This document shows positions 51,128 through 59,705 of a stretch of 64,000 nt of DNA, in pieces. Source of the DNA: Nocardia puris (GTDB taxonomy: Bacteria > Actinomycetota > Actinomycetes > Mycobacteriales > Mycobacteriaceae); NCBI RefSeq assembly GCF_003315035.1, contig NZ_QNRE01000012.1, positions 124,001 to 188,000 of the forward strand. The letters run 5' to 3'. The translations under genes were made by a program, and so were the position numbers. Position 1 is the stretch's first letter, and every line of letters starts with the position of its first letter. The notes below the pieces were generated by a model. The model saw only the letters and a list, made by a program, of their open reading frames with translations, was not told the DNA's origin and made no database searches.

Positions 51128-52201
51128 ATGTCAGCGTTCGGCGAGAGCCCGGACGGCTCGATCGAGATCCTCGACATAGTCCCCGCGCAAGGCCCGGGCG
51201 GGATCTTCGCACCCTCCTGCGAAGCCGCGATTTCGCTCGCGGCGAGCGAAATCAACCGGGGCAGGGGAATTCTCGGACGCGAAATTCGGACCACGACGAT
51301 CGACGGCGGACGCCCGCCCCGTGAGGTGGCCGCCGAGGTGTCGGCCCTGCTCGCCACGGGCATGGTGCACGCGATCACCGGCTGGCACACCTCGGCGGTG
51401 CGCCGCGCGGTCGCCCGCGTCAACGACGGACGGGTGCCGTACGTTTTCGCGATCAGTCACGAGGGACTGCCGGAGCCGCCCGGCGTGCTGATGCTCGGCG
51501 AGCACCCCGCCGGGCACACCGTGGCCGCCGTGCACTGGCTGCGCCGCGAACTCGGCGTGCGGCGCTGGGCGATCATCGGCAGCGACTACATCTGGCCCCG
51601 CGAGACGGCGAAAGCGTTGCGCCGCAGCCTTTCCGATCAGAGCGACATCGTCCTGGAACGCTACGTCCCGCTCGGCGCGACCGATTTCGGCGACTTCTTC
51701 ACCCACCCCGATCTGGACCGCGCCGACGGGGTGGTGGTACTGCTGGTCGGCGCCGACGTGGTGCGCTTCAACCGCCGGTTCGCCGCCACCGGGCGGTCCG
51801 CCGACCAGGTGCGCGTGAGTCCGGCCGCCGATGAGAATGTGCTGCTCGGCGGCGGTGCGGGCGCCAACCACAACCTGTACGTGCCGTCCCGCTTCTTCCT
51901 CGACGACCGGCTCCCCGACGGCCGCCACCGCAAGGCCCGCTACCGCGAGAGGTACGGCGAGTTCGCGCCGGCGCTCACCAGCTTCAGCAACGCCACCTAC
52001 GAGGCGATCCACGCACTGCGCGGCCTGGCCGAGGCGGTGGGCTCGCTGCACGTGCCGAGCATCCAGCGCGCCCTCGCCACCGGCGTGCGCTACGAGACCC
52101 CCAGCGGCCCAAGGGGTTTCGACGGCAACCAGGCCGTGCAACCCGGCTATCTCGCCAGAGCCGAAGGGGTGGAATTCGTCCTGCTCGACCGCATCTCGTG
52201 A
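51128..52201 (+). CDS. AmiC/UrtA-like ligand-binding protein without signal peptide, copy 2
   Basis: A 357-residue paralogue of the gene at 49566, sharing GPSCEA-like APSCEAAISLAASEIN, GILGREIRTTTIDGG, SALLATGMVHAITG, LGATDFGDFF and IHALRGLAEAVGS. It also lacks a signal peptide. The ATG at 51128 follows a weak AGAAGAG site. Divergent from the MarR gene. Differences from copy 1 lie mainly in the ligand-pocket half (for example GWHTSAVRRAVAR against GIPMPENRSAVTR), so the ligands may differ. Confidence 0.8.
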   Translation: MSAFGESPDGSIEILDIVPAQGPGGIFAPSCEAAISLAASEINRGRGILGREIRTTTIDGGRPPREVAAEVSALLATGMVHAITGWHTSAVRRAVARVNDGRVPYVFAISHEGLPEPPGVLMLGEHPAGHTVAAVHWLRRELGVRRWAIIGSDYIWPRETAKALRRSLSDQSDIVLERYVPLGATDFGDFFTHPDLDRADGVVVLLVGADVVRFNRRFAATGRSADQVRVSPAADENVLLGGGAGANHNLYVPSRFFLDDRLPDGRHRKARYRERYGEFAPALTSFSNATYEAIHALRGLAEAVGSLHVPSIQRALATGVRYETPSGPRGFDGNQAVQPGYLARAEGVEFVLLDRIS

Positions 52202-52203
52202 AA

Positions 52204-52233
52204 AAGGCCCGGAACCAGCGGGTTCCGGGCCTT
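52204..52233. terminator. Bidirectional terminator before purQ's 3' end
   Basis: A perfect 13-bp stem (52204-52216 with 52221-52233) with loop AGCG, directly after the stop of the binding-protein gene and 14 nt past the purQ stop. Confidence 0.85.
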
Positions 52234-52246
52234 CACACCGAAAAGA

Positions 52247-52924
52247 TCAGGCCGACACCAGGGTGTCGAGCACCGAGAGGAACAGGCCGAGCCCGTCGTC
52301 GCTCGGGCCGGTCAGCGGCTCGGTGGCGTGCTCGGGGTGCGGCATGAGCCCCACCACGCGACCGTTCGCCGACGCGATGCCCGCGATGCCGCGCTGCGAG
52401 CCGTTCGGGTTGTCGCCGGTGTAGCGGAACACCACGCGGCCCTCGCCCTCGAGCTCGTCGAGCACGGCGGCCGAGGCCTGGTAGCGGCCCTCACCCGACT
52501 TCAGCGGGATGAGGATCTGAGCGCCCGGCTCGTAGCGGGAGGTCCACGCCGTGTCCACCGACTCCACGGTGAGCCACTCGTCGCGGCAGATGAAGTGCAG
52601 GCCCTCGTTGCGGGTGAGCGCGCCCGGTAGCAGACCGGCCTCGCACAGCACCTGGAAGCCGTTGCAGATGCCAAGCACCGGCAGGCCCTGGCCGGCCGCG
52701 CGCACCACCTCGCCCATCACCGGCGCGAATCGGGCGATGGCGCCGGCGCGCAGGTAGTCGCCGTAGGAGAAGCCGCCGGGCACGACCACCGCGTCGACCT
52801 GCTTCAGGTCGGCGTCGGCGTGCCAGAGGCTCACGGCCTCGGCGCCCGCCCGGCGCACCGCCCGCGCCGCGTCGACGTCGTCGAGCGTGCCGGGAAACGT
52901 GATGACCCCGATGCGTGCCGTCAT
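52247..52924 (-). CDS. purQ: Phosphoribosylformylglycinamidine synthase glutaminase subunit PurQ
   Basis: A 225-residue class I glutamine amidotransferase that supplies ammonia to PurL. Nucleophile motif VLGICNGFQVLCEAGLLPGA, catalytic His/Glu in MPHPEHA, N-terminal IGVITFPGTLDD and VVPGGFSYGDYLRAGAIA. The ATG at 52924 overlaps the purS stop (ATGA). Confidence 0.97.
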   Translation of the reverse strand: MTARIGVITFPGTLDDVDAARAVRRAGAEAVSLWHADADLKQVDAVVVPGGFSYGDYLRAGAIARFAPVMGEVVRAAGQGLPVLGICNGFQVLCEAGLLPGALTRNEGLHFICRDEWLTVESVDTAWTSRYEPGAQILIPLKSGEGRYQASAAVLDELEGEGRVVFRYTGDNPNGSQRGIAGIASANGRVVGLMPHPEHATEPLTGPSDDGLGLFLSVLDTLVSA

Positions 52925-53157
52925 GGCAGCCGGACCACCTTCCACTCCTCGATGACCGTGTTGGCGAGCAGGCTCTCGGCGATCTGCTCGAGCTCGGCGT
53001 CGCTGACATCGTCGGCCACGTCCAGCTCGAATCGCTTGCCCTGCCGCACATCGGAGATCCCGGCGAATCCCAGGCGCGGGAGCGCACCGACGATGGCCTG
53101 CCCCTGGGGGTCCAGGATCTCGGCCTTCGGCATCACCTCGACCACGACTCGTGCCAC
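52921..53157 (-). CDS. purS: Phosphoribosylformylglycinamidine synthase subunit PurS
   Basis: A 78-residue small subunit that joins PurL and PurQ. Typical segments: ARVVVEVMPKAEILDPQGQAI, GFAGISDVRQGKRFEL and LANTVIEEWKV. The GTG at 53157 has GAGGAGC 6 nt upstream; the longer frame is discounted. Coupled to purQ. Confidence 0.95.
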   Translation of the reverse strand: MARVVVEVMPKAEILDPQGQAIVGALPRLGFAGISDVRQGKRFELDVADDVSDAELEQIAESLLANTVIEEWKVVRLP

Positions 53158-53345
53158 GCGTTGCTCCTCATATGGGTGTGCGGGGTGTGTCTGAGCAGCG
53201 CGATTGGCCGCGCCGACCATGATTTGCGGCCGCGCCGACCGGTACCCGGTACCCGCGGCGCGACGGTCAAATGGTAGCCGCCGAGCCCGCGCCGCCCGCC
53301 GCCAGGGTCACCCGGCGACCGCGCCCGAGCCAATAGCATGGCGGC

Positions 53346-53990
53346 ATGCGCATAGCCCACTTCGGTCACTCCTGCCTTCTCGTCGAGCTGCACGGTAAGA
53401 AGGTCCTGTTCGATCCGGGCACGTTCTCGCACGGATTCGAGGGCATCACCGGCCTGGACGCGATCGCCGTCACCCACCAGCATCCGGACCACATCGACCC
53501 GAACCGCATCGAGGCGCTGATCGAGGCGAACCCTGGCGCGCGCCTGCTCTGCGACCCGCAGACCGCCGCCCAGCGCGGCGGCCCCTGGGAGGCGGTGCAC
53601 GCGGGCAACGTGCTCGACCTCGGCGATCTGCGGATCACGGGCGGCGGCGGCAGGCACGCCGTGATCCACCCCGAGATCCCCGTGGTCGACAACACCGTCT
53701 TCCAGCTCGGCACCGCCGACGATCCGGCCGAGCTCGTGCACCCCGGCGACTCGCTGTGGGTGCCGCCGGTCCCCGTCGGCGTGCTGGCCGCGCCCGCGGT
53801 CGCGCCGTGGATGCGCATCAGCGAGGCGGTCGACTACCTGCGGGCGGTGAACCCGCGCACCGCGTTCCCCATCCACTTCGGGATCATCCAGCCGGAAGCC
53901 CGGGGCATCTACTTCGGCAGGCTCTCCGAAATGGGGCCCGCCGGAACCGAATTCACCGTGCTGGAACCGGAGGATCAGCGCGAGTTCTGA
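53346..53990 (+). CDS. MBL-fold metallo-hydrolase (UlaG-like)
   Basis: A 214-residue metallo-beta-lactamase-fold protein with the HxHxDH motif as THQHPDHID (about 43-51), N-terminal RIAHFGHSCLLVEL and a late IHFGII His. Similar proteins are grouped with UlaG-like hydrolases of unknown substrate. The ATG at 53346 follows TAGCAT (53334-53339) by 6 nt, so it is probably leaderless. Divergent from purS. Confidence 0.88.
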   Translation: MRIAHFGHSCLLVELHGKKVLFDPGTFSHGFEGITGLDAIAVTHQHPDHIDPNRIEALIEANPGARLLCDPQTAAQRGGPWEAVHAGNVLDLGDLRITGGGGRHAVIHPEIPVVDNTVFQLGTADDPAELVHPGDSLWVPPVPVGVLAAPAVAPWMRISEAVDYLRAVNPRTAFPIHFGIIQPEARGIYFGRLSEMGPAGTEFTVLEPEDQREF

Positions 53991-54136
53991 GCGCCGCCGA
54001 GCGATCGCACGAATTCACAAGCTCCCAAGACTATTGTCTGCGGGCGGCTGAGTATTTCATTGCGCAACGTAACGTTTCGGGCCGTTCCGATATGCATGGG
54101 GTGATGCTCGGCTGTCGAACCTCAGGAGGAGAATCC

Positions 54137-54586
54137 ATGCGTATGGTGCGGAAGATCGCGGCGGCGACGGCGCTGGCGGCAGGTGCGGCACTGGCGGGAG
54201 CCGGTGGCGCACAGGCGGATACGCTGGACTGGCTGCCGCCGCGCTGCATCGGCCTGAGCCCCTACATCGTCGACATGCCGCACGTGGGCTCGGTCGGGGT
54301 CTACCAGCGCGACGGCCGCGGCGGGCGCCCCGACATCCAGGTCGGCGACTCCCAGCACAGCTTCTGGGGCTATGACAGCCACCTCTCGGTGACCTGGACC
54401 AACCTGAACACGGGTGCGTCCGGGCTGCTCCAGGGCTCGCGCCGGGTGGGCTTCTACTCCCAGCCCGTCACCTTCTACGACGTACCGACCGGGGCCGGGC
54501 CGGTGCGCCTGGACCTGCGCGTCACCAATGTCGGCCCGGTGCCGCTGCCGCCGGTGACCTGCTCTCTGGACGCCAACGTCGGCTAG
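54137..54586 (+). CDS. Secreted hypothetical protein
   Basis: A 149-residue protein with a Sec signal peptide (MRMVRKIAAATALAAGAALA, cleavage likely after AQA at about 27). The mature part of about 122 residues has two cysteines and a beta-rich, Ig-like pattern (HLSVTWTNLNTGASG, RLDLRVTNVGPVPLPP). AGGAGGAG precedes the ATG by 5 nt. Its last 4 nt overlap the 3' end of the convergent M20 peptidase gene. Function unknown. Confidence 0.8.
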   Translation: MRMVRKIAAATALAAGAALAGAGGAQADTLDWLPPRCIGLSPYIVDMPHVGSVGVYQRDGRGGRPDIQVGDSQHSFWGYDSHLSVTWTNLNTGASGLLQGSRRVGFYSQPVTFYDVPTGAGPVRLDLRVTNVGPVPLPPVTCSLDANVG

Positions 54587-55944
54587 TTCGCGCCGTAGGT
54601 CGTCAGGAACAGCGCCTCGGCGAGAGCGATGTGCTCGATCTCGCTGGGATCGACGCTCTCGTTCGGGGCGTGGATGAGGCAGCGGGGTTCCTCGACGCCG
54701 ATCAGCATGATCTCGGCGTCGGGGTAGGTGTCGGCGAAGACGTTGCACAGCGGGATCGAGCCGCCCTGCCCCTGCGTGGTGGTGGGGCGGCGGTAGGACG
54801 CGGCCAGCGCGGCGTCGAGCGCGGCGCGGGCCGGACCGCCGCTGGGCGAACGGAACGGCGCGCCTTCGGATTCCGGCTCGATCGTGATGCGCGCGTGCAG
54901 CGGGGTGTTGGCCCGCAGATGCGCTTCCAGCGCTTCGTGCGCCTCGGCCGGTGAAATACCCGGCGGGATACGGAGATTCAGCCGGGCGCGCGCGGTCGGC
55001 TGGATCGCCGCCGACGACCCGACCACCGGCGGGGCGTCGATGCCCAGCACGGTCAGAGCGGGCCTGGCCCAGAGCATTTCGGCGACGGTGCCGCTGCCCG
55101 CCAGATCGACGCCGTTCAGCACACCGGCGTCCAGCCGGAACTGCTTGGGCGAGTACTGCGCGCCGTCCCAGGTCTGGGTGTTGTCGAGCCCGGCGATCGT
55201 GGTGTTGCCCCGCTCGTCGCGCAGACCGGCCAGCACCTGGATCAGGGCGGCCAGCGCGTCGGGGGCGGCGCCACCGAACATGCCCGAATGCATCGGCCCG
55301 GCAAGGGTTTCCACCGTCACCACCACGTTCACGTTTCCGCGCAGCGTCTCGGTGAAGGTCGGCACGCCGACCGCGAAGTTGCCGCAGTCCGCCACCACGA
55401 TGGCGTCGGCGCGCAACAGGTCGGGGTTGCTCTCCACGAATCGCTCCAGCCCGCCCGTGCCCTGTTCCTCGGAGCCCTCGGCCACCAGCGTGACGCCGAC
55501 CGGCAGGTCCGGGCCCACCGCGCGCAAGGCCGTCAGGTGCGCCACCACATTGCCCTTGCAGTCGGCCGCGCCGCGCCCGTACCAGCGGCCGTCCTTCTCG
55601 GTGAGCGTCCACACCGGTGTGCGCCAAGCGGATTCGTCGAGCGGCGGTTGCACGTCGTAGTGGCAGTACAGCAGCACGGTCGGCGCACCGGGCGGCGCGG
55701 GACGCGACGCGATCACGGTCTTGCTCCCGTCAGGCGTCTCGTGCAGGCCCACCTTGGTGAGGCCCACCGCGGCCGACGCGTCCGCCACCCATTGGGCGGC
55801 GCGCTCACACTCCTCCGGCGGGAACTGACGCGGATCGGCCACCGATTTGAACGAGACAAGCTGCGCCAGATCCTCTTTCGCGTGCCCCATCAACCCGGCG
55901 ACGCGAGCGCGCAGCTCGGCGGTATGCGGATCGTCGGTGGTCAT
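54583..55944 (-). CDS. M20 family dipeptidase/peptidase
   Basis: A 453-residue zinc exopeptidase of the M20/CNDP-like group. Metal and catalytic residues: LYCHYDVQP (His and Asp), YGRGAADCKGN (bridging Asp), EGSEEQG (Glu pair) and C-terminal LIHAPNESV (His). Presumably cytoplasmic. It is 9 nt downstream of the small membrane-protein gene and likely in one operon with the antiporter. Confidence 0.9.
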   Translation of the reverse strand: MTTDDPHTAELRARVAGLMGHAKEDLAQLVSFKSVADPRQFPPEECERAAQWVADASAAVGLTKVGLHETPDGSKTVIASRPAPPGAPTVLLYCHYDVQPPLDESAWRTPVWTLTEKDGRWYGRGAADCKGNVVAHLTALRAVGPDLPVGVTLVAEGSEEQGTGGLERFVESNPDLLRADAIVVADCGNFAVGVPTFTETLRGNVNVVVTVETLAGPMHSGMFGGAAPDALAALIQVLAGLRDERGNTTIAGLDNTQTWDGAQYSPKQFRLDAGVLNGVDLAGSGTVAEMLWARPALTVLGIDAPPVVGSSAAIQPTARARLNLRIPPGISPAEAHEALEAHLRANTPLHARITIEPESEGAPFRSPSGGPARAALDAALAASYRRPTTTQGQGGSIPLCNVFADTYPDAEIMLIGVEEPRCLIHAPNESVDPSEIEHIALAEALFLTTYGAN

Positions 55945-55953
55945 GTCAGCGCC

Positions 55954-56391
55954 TCATTTCGTGGTGTGCTCGAGTTCGAAGGTGCGCACCTGGTCCAGAT
56001 AGGTGCCGAGCCGGTCGGGACAGTAGGTCGCGATGGCCAGTTCGACGGCCATCACGGTATCGCGATCGCCGATCACCGGCCGACTGGCCGGACCGGACGC
56101 CCCGTTCACGATCGCGGCTTGATAGCGGGCCTTGACCAGCGGGTTGTCCGGGTCCGCGCAGACCAGTCCGCCGTCGTCGCCGAGGGCGGCGGCGATCACG
56201 CCGGGTGCGGGGGCGGGCAGGCCCGCATCGATCAGCAATTGGTGCAGCCGTTCGGCTTTCGCCGTGGCGATCTCGTCGTCGTGATGGTCGTCGAAGAGCA
56301 CGACGCCCACCACCGCGAGCACCAGCAACAGCGCGCCGACCACCAAGTAGATCAGTCGGCGGGCCCGGTCGGGGGCATCGCCGAGCGTCAT
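55954..56391 (-). CDS. Small membrane-anchored hypothetical protein
   Basis: A 145-residue protein with one membrane helix (about 13-34) followed by DDHHDDE and an extracytoplasmic domain of about 105 residues with two cysteines (LVCADP, ATYCPDRL). No family recognised. The ATG at 56391 overlaps the antiporter stop (ATGA), so the two are coupled and may work together. Confidence 0.75.
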   Translation of the reverse strand: MTLGDAPDRARRLIYLVVGALLLVLAVVGVVLFDDHHDDEIATAKAERLHQLLIDAGLPAPAPGVIAAALGDDGGLVCADPDNPLVKARYQAAIVNGASGPASRPVIGDRDTVMAVELAIATYCPDRLGTYLDQVRTFELEHTTK

Positions 56392-57812
56392 GCGGCCACC
56401 CCTTCCGGCGTCTCGGATTTCCAGCTCTCCCTGCGGAATCGGTAGAACAGGTACGGGATGAGCAGCCCGACCACACCCAGTCCGCCACCCACGATCAGCA
56501 CGTACACGATCGGGGACCCGCCGCCGAACTGCGAGGGCGGCACGAACCCGATCACGAAGGCCGCCGACGCCGCAACGGTGCCGAGGCCACACAGCGCGAA
56601 CAGCGCCGGCGCGCGATAGCCGCGCGGATGATCCGGTCGCAGCCGCCGCAAGCGCACGGCCGCCGCGAACATCAGCACGTACATGATCAAGTAGACCTGG
56701 GTGGTGATGACCGACAGGATCCAGTACGCGCTCGACACGTCGGGGATGAACGCGTAGAGCAGGGCGATCAAGGTGGTGAACACGCCCTGGGCGACCAGCA
56801 TGTTCTGCTGCACGCCATGCTTGTTGAGCCGGGTGAGCACCGGCGGCAGGTACCCCTCGGAACGCCCGATCAGCAGCAGGCCCTTGGACGGGCCCGCCAG
56901 CCAGGTCAGCATGCCGCCGAGCGCCGCGGCCACCAGCATGATGCCCACCACCGGCGTCAGGAAACCGATGCCGAAGTGGGCGAAGAAGCCGTCGAACGCC
57001 TGCATCACCCCCGCGGTGAGGCTCAGGCTCGCCGCGGGCACCACCCAGCTGATGGCCAGCGCGGGCACGATGAAGATCACCAGCACCAGCCCGACCGCGA
57101 GGAACATCGCCTTGGGGTACTCCTTGGCCGGGTCCTTCAGCGACGAGACGTGCACCGCGTTCATCTCCATGCCCGCGTAGCTGAGGAAGTTGTTGACGAT
57201 CAGCACCAGGCTGGCCAGGCCGGTCCACGCGGGCAGCAGGTGCGCGGCGTCCATCGGCGCGGCCGATGGGTTGCCCTGGGCCAGGAAGACCACACCGAGC
57301 AGTACCAACACCGATCCGGGCACCAGTGTGCCGATGATCAGGCCCATGCTGGACAGGCCCGCGACGGTCTTGGTGCCGTGCGCGGAAATGTACACTCCGG
57401 CCCAATAGACGGTGATGATCACGATCGCCACGTACACGCCGCTCGCGGCCAGCGACGGGTGGATGATGTAGGCGAAAGTGCTTGCGACATAAGCGAGCAG
57501 GCTCGGGTAGTAGAAGATCGTCATGGCGAACTGACACCAGATCGCCAGGAAACCAAGGGGTTTCGACAATCCCTCGCCGACCCACTTGTACACACCGCCC
57601 TGCCAGCCCGAGGCCAGCTCCGCCGCGACCAGCGAGGTCGGCAGCAGAAACAGCAGCGCCGGAACGAGATACAGGAACACGCAGGCCAGGCCGAACACCG
57701 CCATGGTGGGCGAGGCGCGCAGGCTGGCCACCGAACTGGTGGTCATGAGCGCGAGCGTCACCCAGGAGATGTACTTGGTGGTGACCGCCGCCTTCGTCGC
57801 CGTGCCGGTCAT
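56388..57812 (-). CDS. APC-superfamily transporter, glutamate:GABA antiporter type
   Basis: A 474-residue transporter with 12 or more helices, in the Glu:GABA antiporter (GadC-like) branch of the APC superfamily: ASLRASPTMAVFGLA in helix 1-2, LPTSLVAAELASGWQGGVYKW and NNFLSYAGMEMNAVHVSSLKDP. It is divergent from the truncated glutamate decarboxylase gene, which fits a glutamate-decarboxylase/antiporter acid-resistance or GABA pair. The ATG at 57812 has GGAAGG upstream; a GTG at 57875 would add 21 residues. Confidence 0.82.
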   Translation of the reverse strand: MTGTATKAAVTTKYISWVTLALMTTSSVASLRASPTMAVFGLACVFLYLVPALLFLLPTSLVAAELASGWQGGVYKWVGEGLSKPLGFLAIWCQFAMTIFYYPSLLAYVASTFAYIIHPSLAASGVYVAIVIITVYWAGVYISAHGTKTVAGLSSMGLIIGTLVPGSVLVLLGVVFLAQGNPSAAPMDAAHLLPAWTGLASLVLIVNNFLSYAGMEMNAVHVSSLKDPAKEYPKAMFLAVGLVLVIFIVPALAISWVVPAASLSLTAGVMQAFDGFFAHFGIGFLTPVVGIMLVAAALGGMLTWLAGPSKGLLLIGRSEGYLPPVLTRLNKHGVQQNMLVAQGVFTTLIALLYAFIPDVSSAYWILSVITTQVYLIMYVLMFAAAVRLRRLRPDHPRGYRAPALFALCGLGTVAASAAFVIGFVPPSQFGGGSPIVYVLIVGGGLGVVGLLIPYLFYRFRRESWKSETPEGVAA

Positions 57813-58011
57813 GCCCGCCGCCTTCCGCTCCATCCAGCTCAGGAAAAACCCATGCTCCGAACTCACGAACCACACCGCGTCTTGGCGCGATAGTAGCCGC
57901 TCAGCATCCTCGGCGTCCCGGCGAATTACTCACTTCAACAGCGGATTCGTTGCAGAATGAATCGGCAACCGTCACGTGGCAAACACCGAGCAGCTCGCTG
58001 GGAGAGGTCAG

Positions 58012-58476
58012 ATGCCCGACGCACCGGATTTCGACGACCTGTTCGCCCTGCCCGAACTCGACGCGCCCGCGCCGCGCGACCGGTTCCCCGAGAAGGAGAC
58101 CTTCTCGCGGGTCGCCTACCAGATGGTGCACGACGAACTGCTGCTCGACGGGGTCTCGCGGATGAACCTCGCGACGTTCTGCACCACCTGGGTGGACGAC
58201 GAGGCGCGCCGGTTGATGAACGAATCGATGGACAAGAACATCGTCGACAAGGACGAGTACCCGCAGACGGCCGAGTTGGAGCGGCGCTGCGTGCGGATGC
58301 TCGCGCACCTGTGGCACGCGCCCGATCCGGGGACCACGCTGGGCACATCGACCACGGGGTCGAGCGAGGCGGCGATGCTGGGCGGATTGGCGGCGAAGTT
58401 CCGCTGGCGCAAGCGCGGCGGGTCCGGGATACCGAACTTCGTCTGCGGGCCGGTTCAGGTCTGCTGGGAGAAGTGA
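58012..58476 (+). pseudogene. gadB: Glutamate decarboxylase GadB, truncated after about 154 codons
   Basis: The N-terminal third of a PLP-dependent glutamate decarboxylase: FSRVAYQMVHDELLLDGVSR, MNLATFCTTWVDDEARRLM, NIVDKDEYPQTAELERRCV and the start of the PLP region GTSTTGSSEAAMLGGLAAK. It stops just after GPVQVCWEK; the catalytic lysine and the remaining 300 or so residues of a normal GadB are missing. AGAGG precedes the ATG at 58012. The sequence changes character right after the stop, and the following genes are phage-like, so an insertion has cut the gene. Confidence 0.85.
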
Positions 58477-58523
58477 ATATACGGGGGTAATTCATTCTTC
58501 CTGTTCAGAGGCGCAATCTCCCG
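58470..58523. other. Left boundary of an integrated element (attL candidate) inside gadB
   Basis: gadB reading is lost between the GAGAAG codons and TGAATATACGGGGG. The next 45 nt are AT-richer than the flanks, and from here all genes are small, unfamiliar or phage-like. No partner repeat can be seen because the right end is outside the window. Confidence 0.6.
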
Positions 58524-59048
58524 ATGACCGTAAACCGCACGCGCGCCGCCCGCCAGCTCGCCCGCCAGCTCAGCGACCGCAGCCACACCCGCGTGACCCT
58601 CGACTACCACGACAGCGTCCACACCACCGGCCGCGCGTGGCACATCCACTGGACCGACGGCCCCACCTGGCGGCAGATGCTCGCCCTCGCGGCCGGCCTC
58701 GGCCACCAGTCCCCCGGCATCGACGTCGCACAGCTGCACCCCGCGCGTTCGCACACCGCCCTCGGCGAGGCGGTATCGGTGCTCGGGTGGCTCGACGCCG
58801 ACCCGGACCGCGTCCATCACTATCCCGGCGTCTGGCGCGAGTACGCCTGCGACGAAATCGCGTACCCGGAACGCGCTTCCGCGCAGTGGCGGCACCGCGG
58901 CCAAGCGCTGCTGGCCCTCGGCGAAGGCCGACTCGAGGGCGGTGCGCTCACCGCGCTCGAGACACGCGTACATGCCGCGGGCTGGGCGGCCGCGCTCGAC
59001 TGGCTGGACGAGTTCGGCACCAGCGGCCGACGCCTCACCGCCATCTGA
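58524..59048 (+). CDS. Hypothetical protein at the element's left end
   Basis: A 174-residue soluble protein rich in His, Trp and Arg (YHDSVHTTGRAWHIHWTDG, HHYPGVWREYACDEIAYPE). I do not recognise a family. It is not an integrase: no serine-recombinase or tyrosine-recombinase residues are seen. Expression direction is into the element; the next small gene follows after 15 nt. Confidence 0.6.
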   Translation: MTVNRTRAARQLARQLSDRSHTRVTLDYHDSVHTTGRAWHIHWTDGPTWRQMLALAAGLGHQSPGIDVAQLHPARSHTALGEAVSVLGWLDADPDRVHHYPGVWREYACDEIAYPERASAQWRHRGQALLALGEGRLEGGALTALETRVHAAGWAAALDWLDEFGTSGRRLTAI

Positions 59049-59063
59049 ACGACGGGGACTCCG

Positions 59064-59324
59064 ATGAAACTCACCCGCACTACAGAGATCTCACCCCCCC
59101 GCGGTGGCGAGGTGGTCTACGCCGCCCACGTCGACGGCCGCCGGATCGGCTGGGTCGGTGACGAACGCGCCTGGCGCGGCCACCGGTTCGGCGGGCGCCG
59201 ATGGTGGGCCGCCTGGCGCGAGGACGGCGACACGGCCGCCCGCTGGAACACCGGCGACCACCCGCTGCGGACTCGCGCCGAGGCGGTCGCCGCGCTCACA
59301 CAGGCCTTCATCTCGGGGACGTGA
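59064..59324 (+). CDS. Hypothetical small protein
   Basis: An 86-residue protein rich in Arg and Trp (RIGWVGDERAWRGHRFGGRR, WWAAWREDGDTAARWNTG), with a helical C-terminus. No family recognised. It lies 15 nt downstream of the preceding ORF, probably in the same transcript. Confidence 0.55.
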   Translation: MKLTRTTEISPPRGGEVVYAAHVDGRRIGWVGDERAWRGHRFGGRRWWAAWREDGDTAARWNTGDHPLRTRAEAVAALTQAFISGT

Positions 59325-59372
59325 TGCGGTCCCTGCGGGAACCGGACGCGGCCGCGCCGCGTCCAACCCTGC

Positions 59373-59471
59373 ATGACGACACTCACCGCGTTCGTGCGCG
59401 CCAGGATCCAGGAGGAACAACTCACACCCCGCCGACGTGAGCCGGTGTGCAAGTGCCAGCGGCGTGGGTGA
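59373..59471 (+). CDS. Possible 32-residue ORF (DUF6221-like start)
   Basis: The ORF starts MTTLTAFVRARIQEEQ and ends with CKCQRRG. Actinobacterial and phage DUF6221 proteins begin in a similar way but are longer, so this may be a remnant or a chance match. No strong ribosome site is seen. It abuts the stop of the convergent gene at 59472. Confidence 0.35.
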   Translation: MTTLTAFVRARIQEEQLTPRRREPVCKCQRRG

Positions 59472-59705
59472 CTAGCCGATGTCCGGGACTTCGACCCGAC
59501 GCAGCGGCAGCACTGTGACCTGCGGTCCGGTCGCGAGATGCTCGAATGCCGTTGCGGTCATCCGTCCGGTGAACCGTCCCATGACCGGGGTCAGCTCTCC
59601 GTTGCCGAGGCGGCGTGCACCGTGCTCCCACAGGCCGTCATCGCCGAGGAGCCACAGGTCCCCCTGCGGATCCTCGTACCACCCGGGCTCGCTCGGCAAC
59701 GCCAT
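59472..59705 (-). CDS. Small hypothetical protein coupled to the XRE-TPR regulator
   Basis: A 77-residue protein: LPSEPGWYEDPQGDLWLLGD and GRFTGRMTATAFEHLATGPQ. The start overlaps the regulator stop (TGATG), so it is translated with it and may modify its action. No family recognised. Confidence 0.65.
   Translation of the reverse strand: MALPSEPGWYEDPQGDLWLLGDDGLWEHGARRLGNGELTPVMGRFTGRMTATAFEHLATGPQVTVLPLRRVEVPDIG

Noticed and set aside
58524..59048. The first gene of the element as its integrase
   Set aside because: There is no recombinase catalytic pattern; it is too short and lacks the Ser or the R-H-R-Y residues of the two integrase classes.
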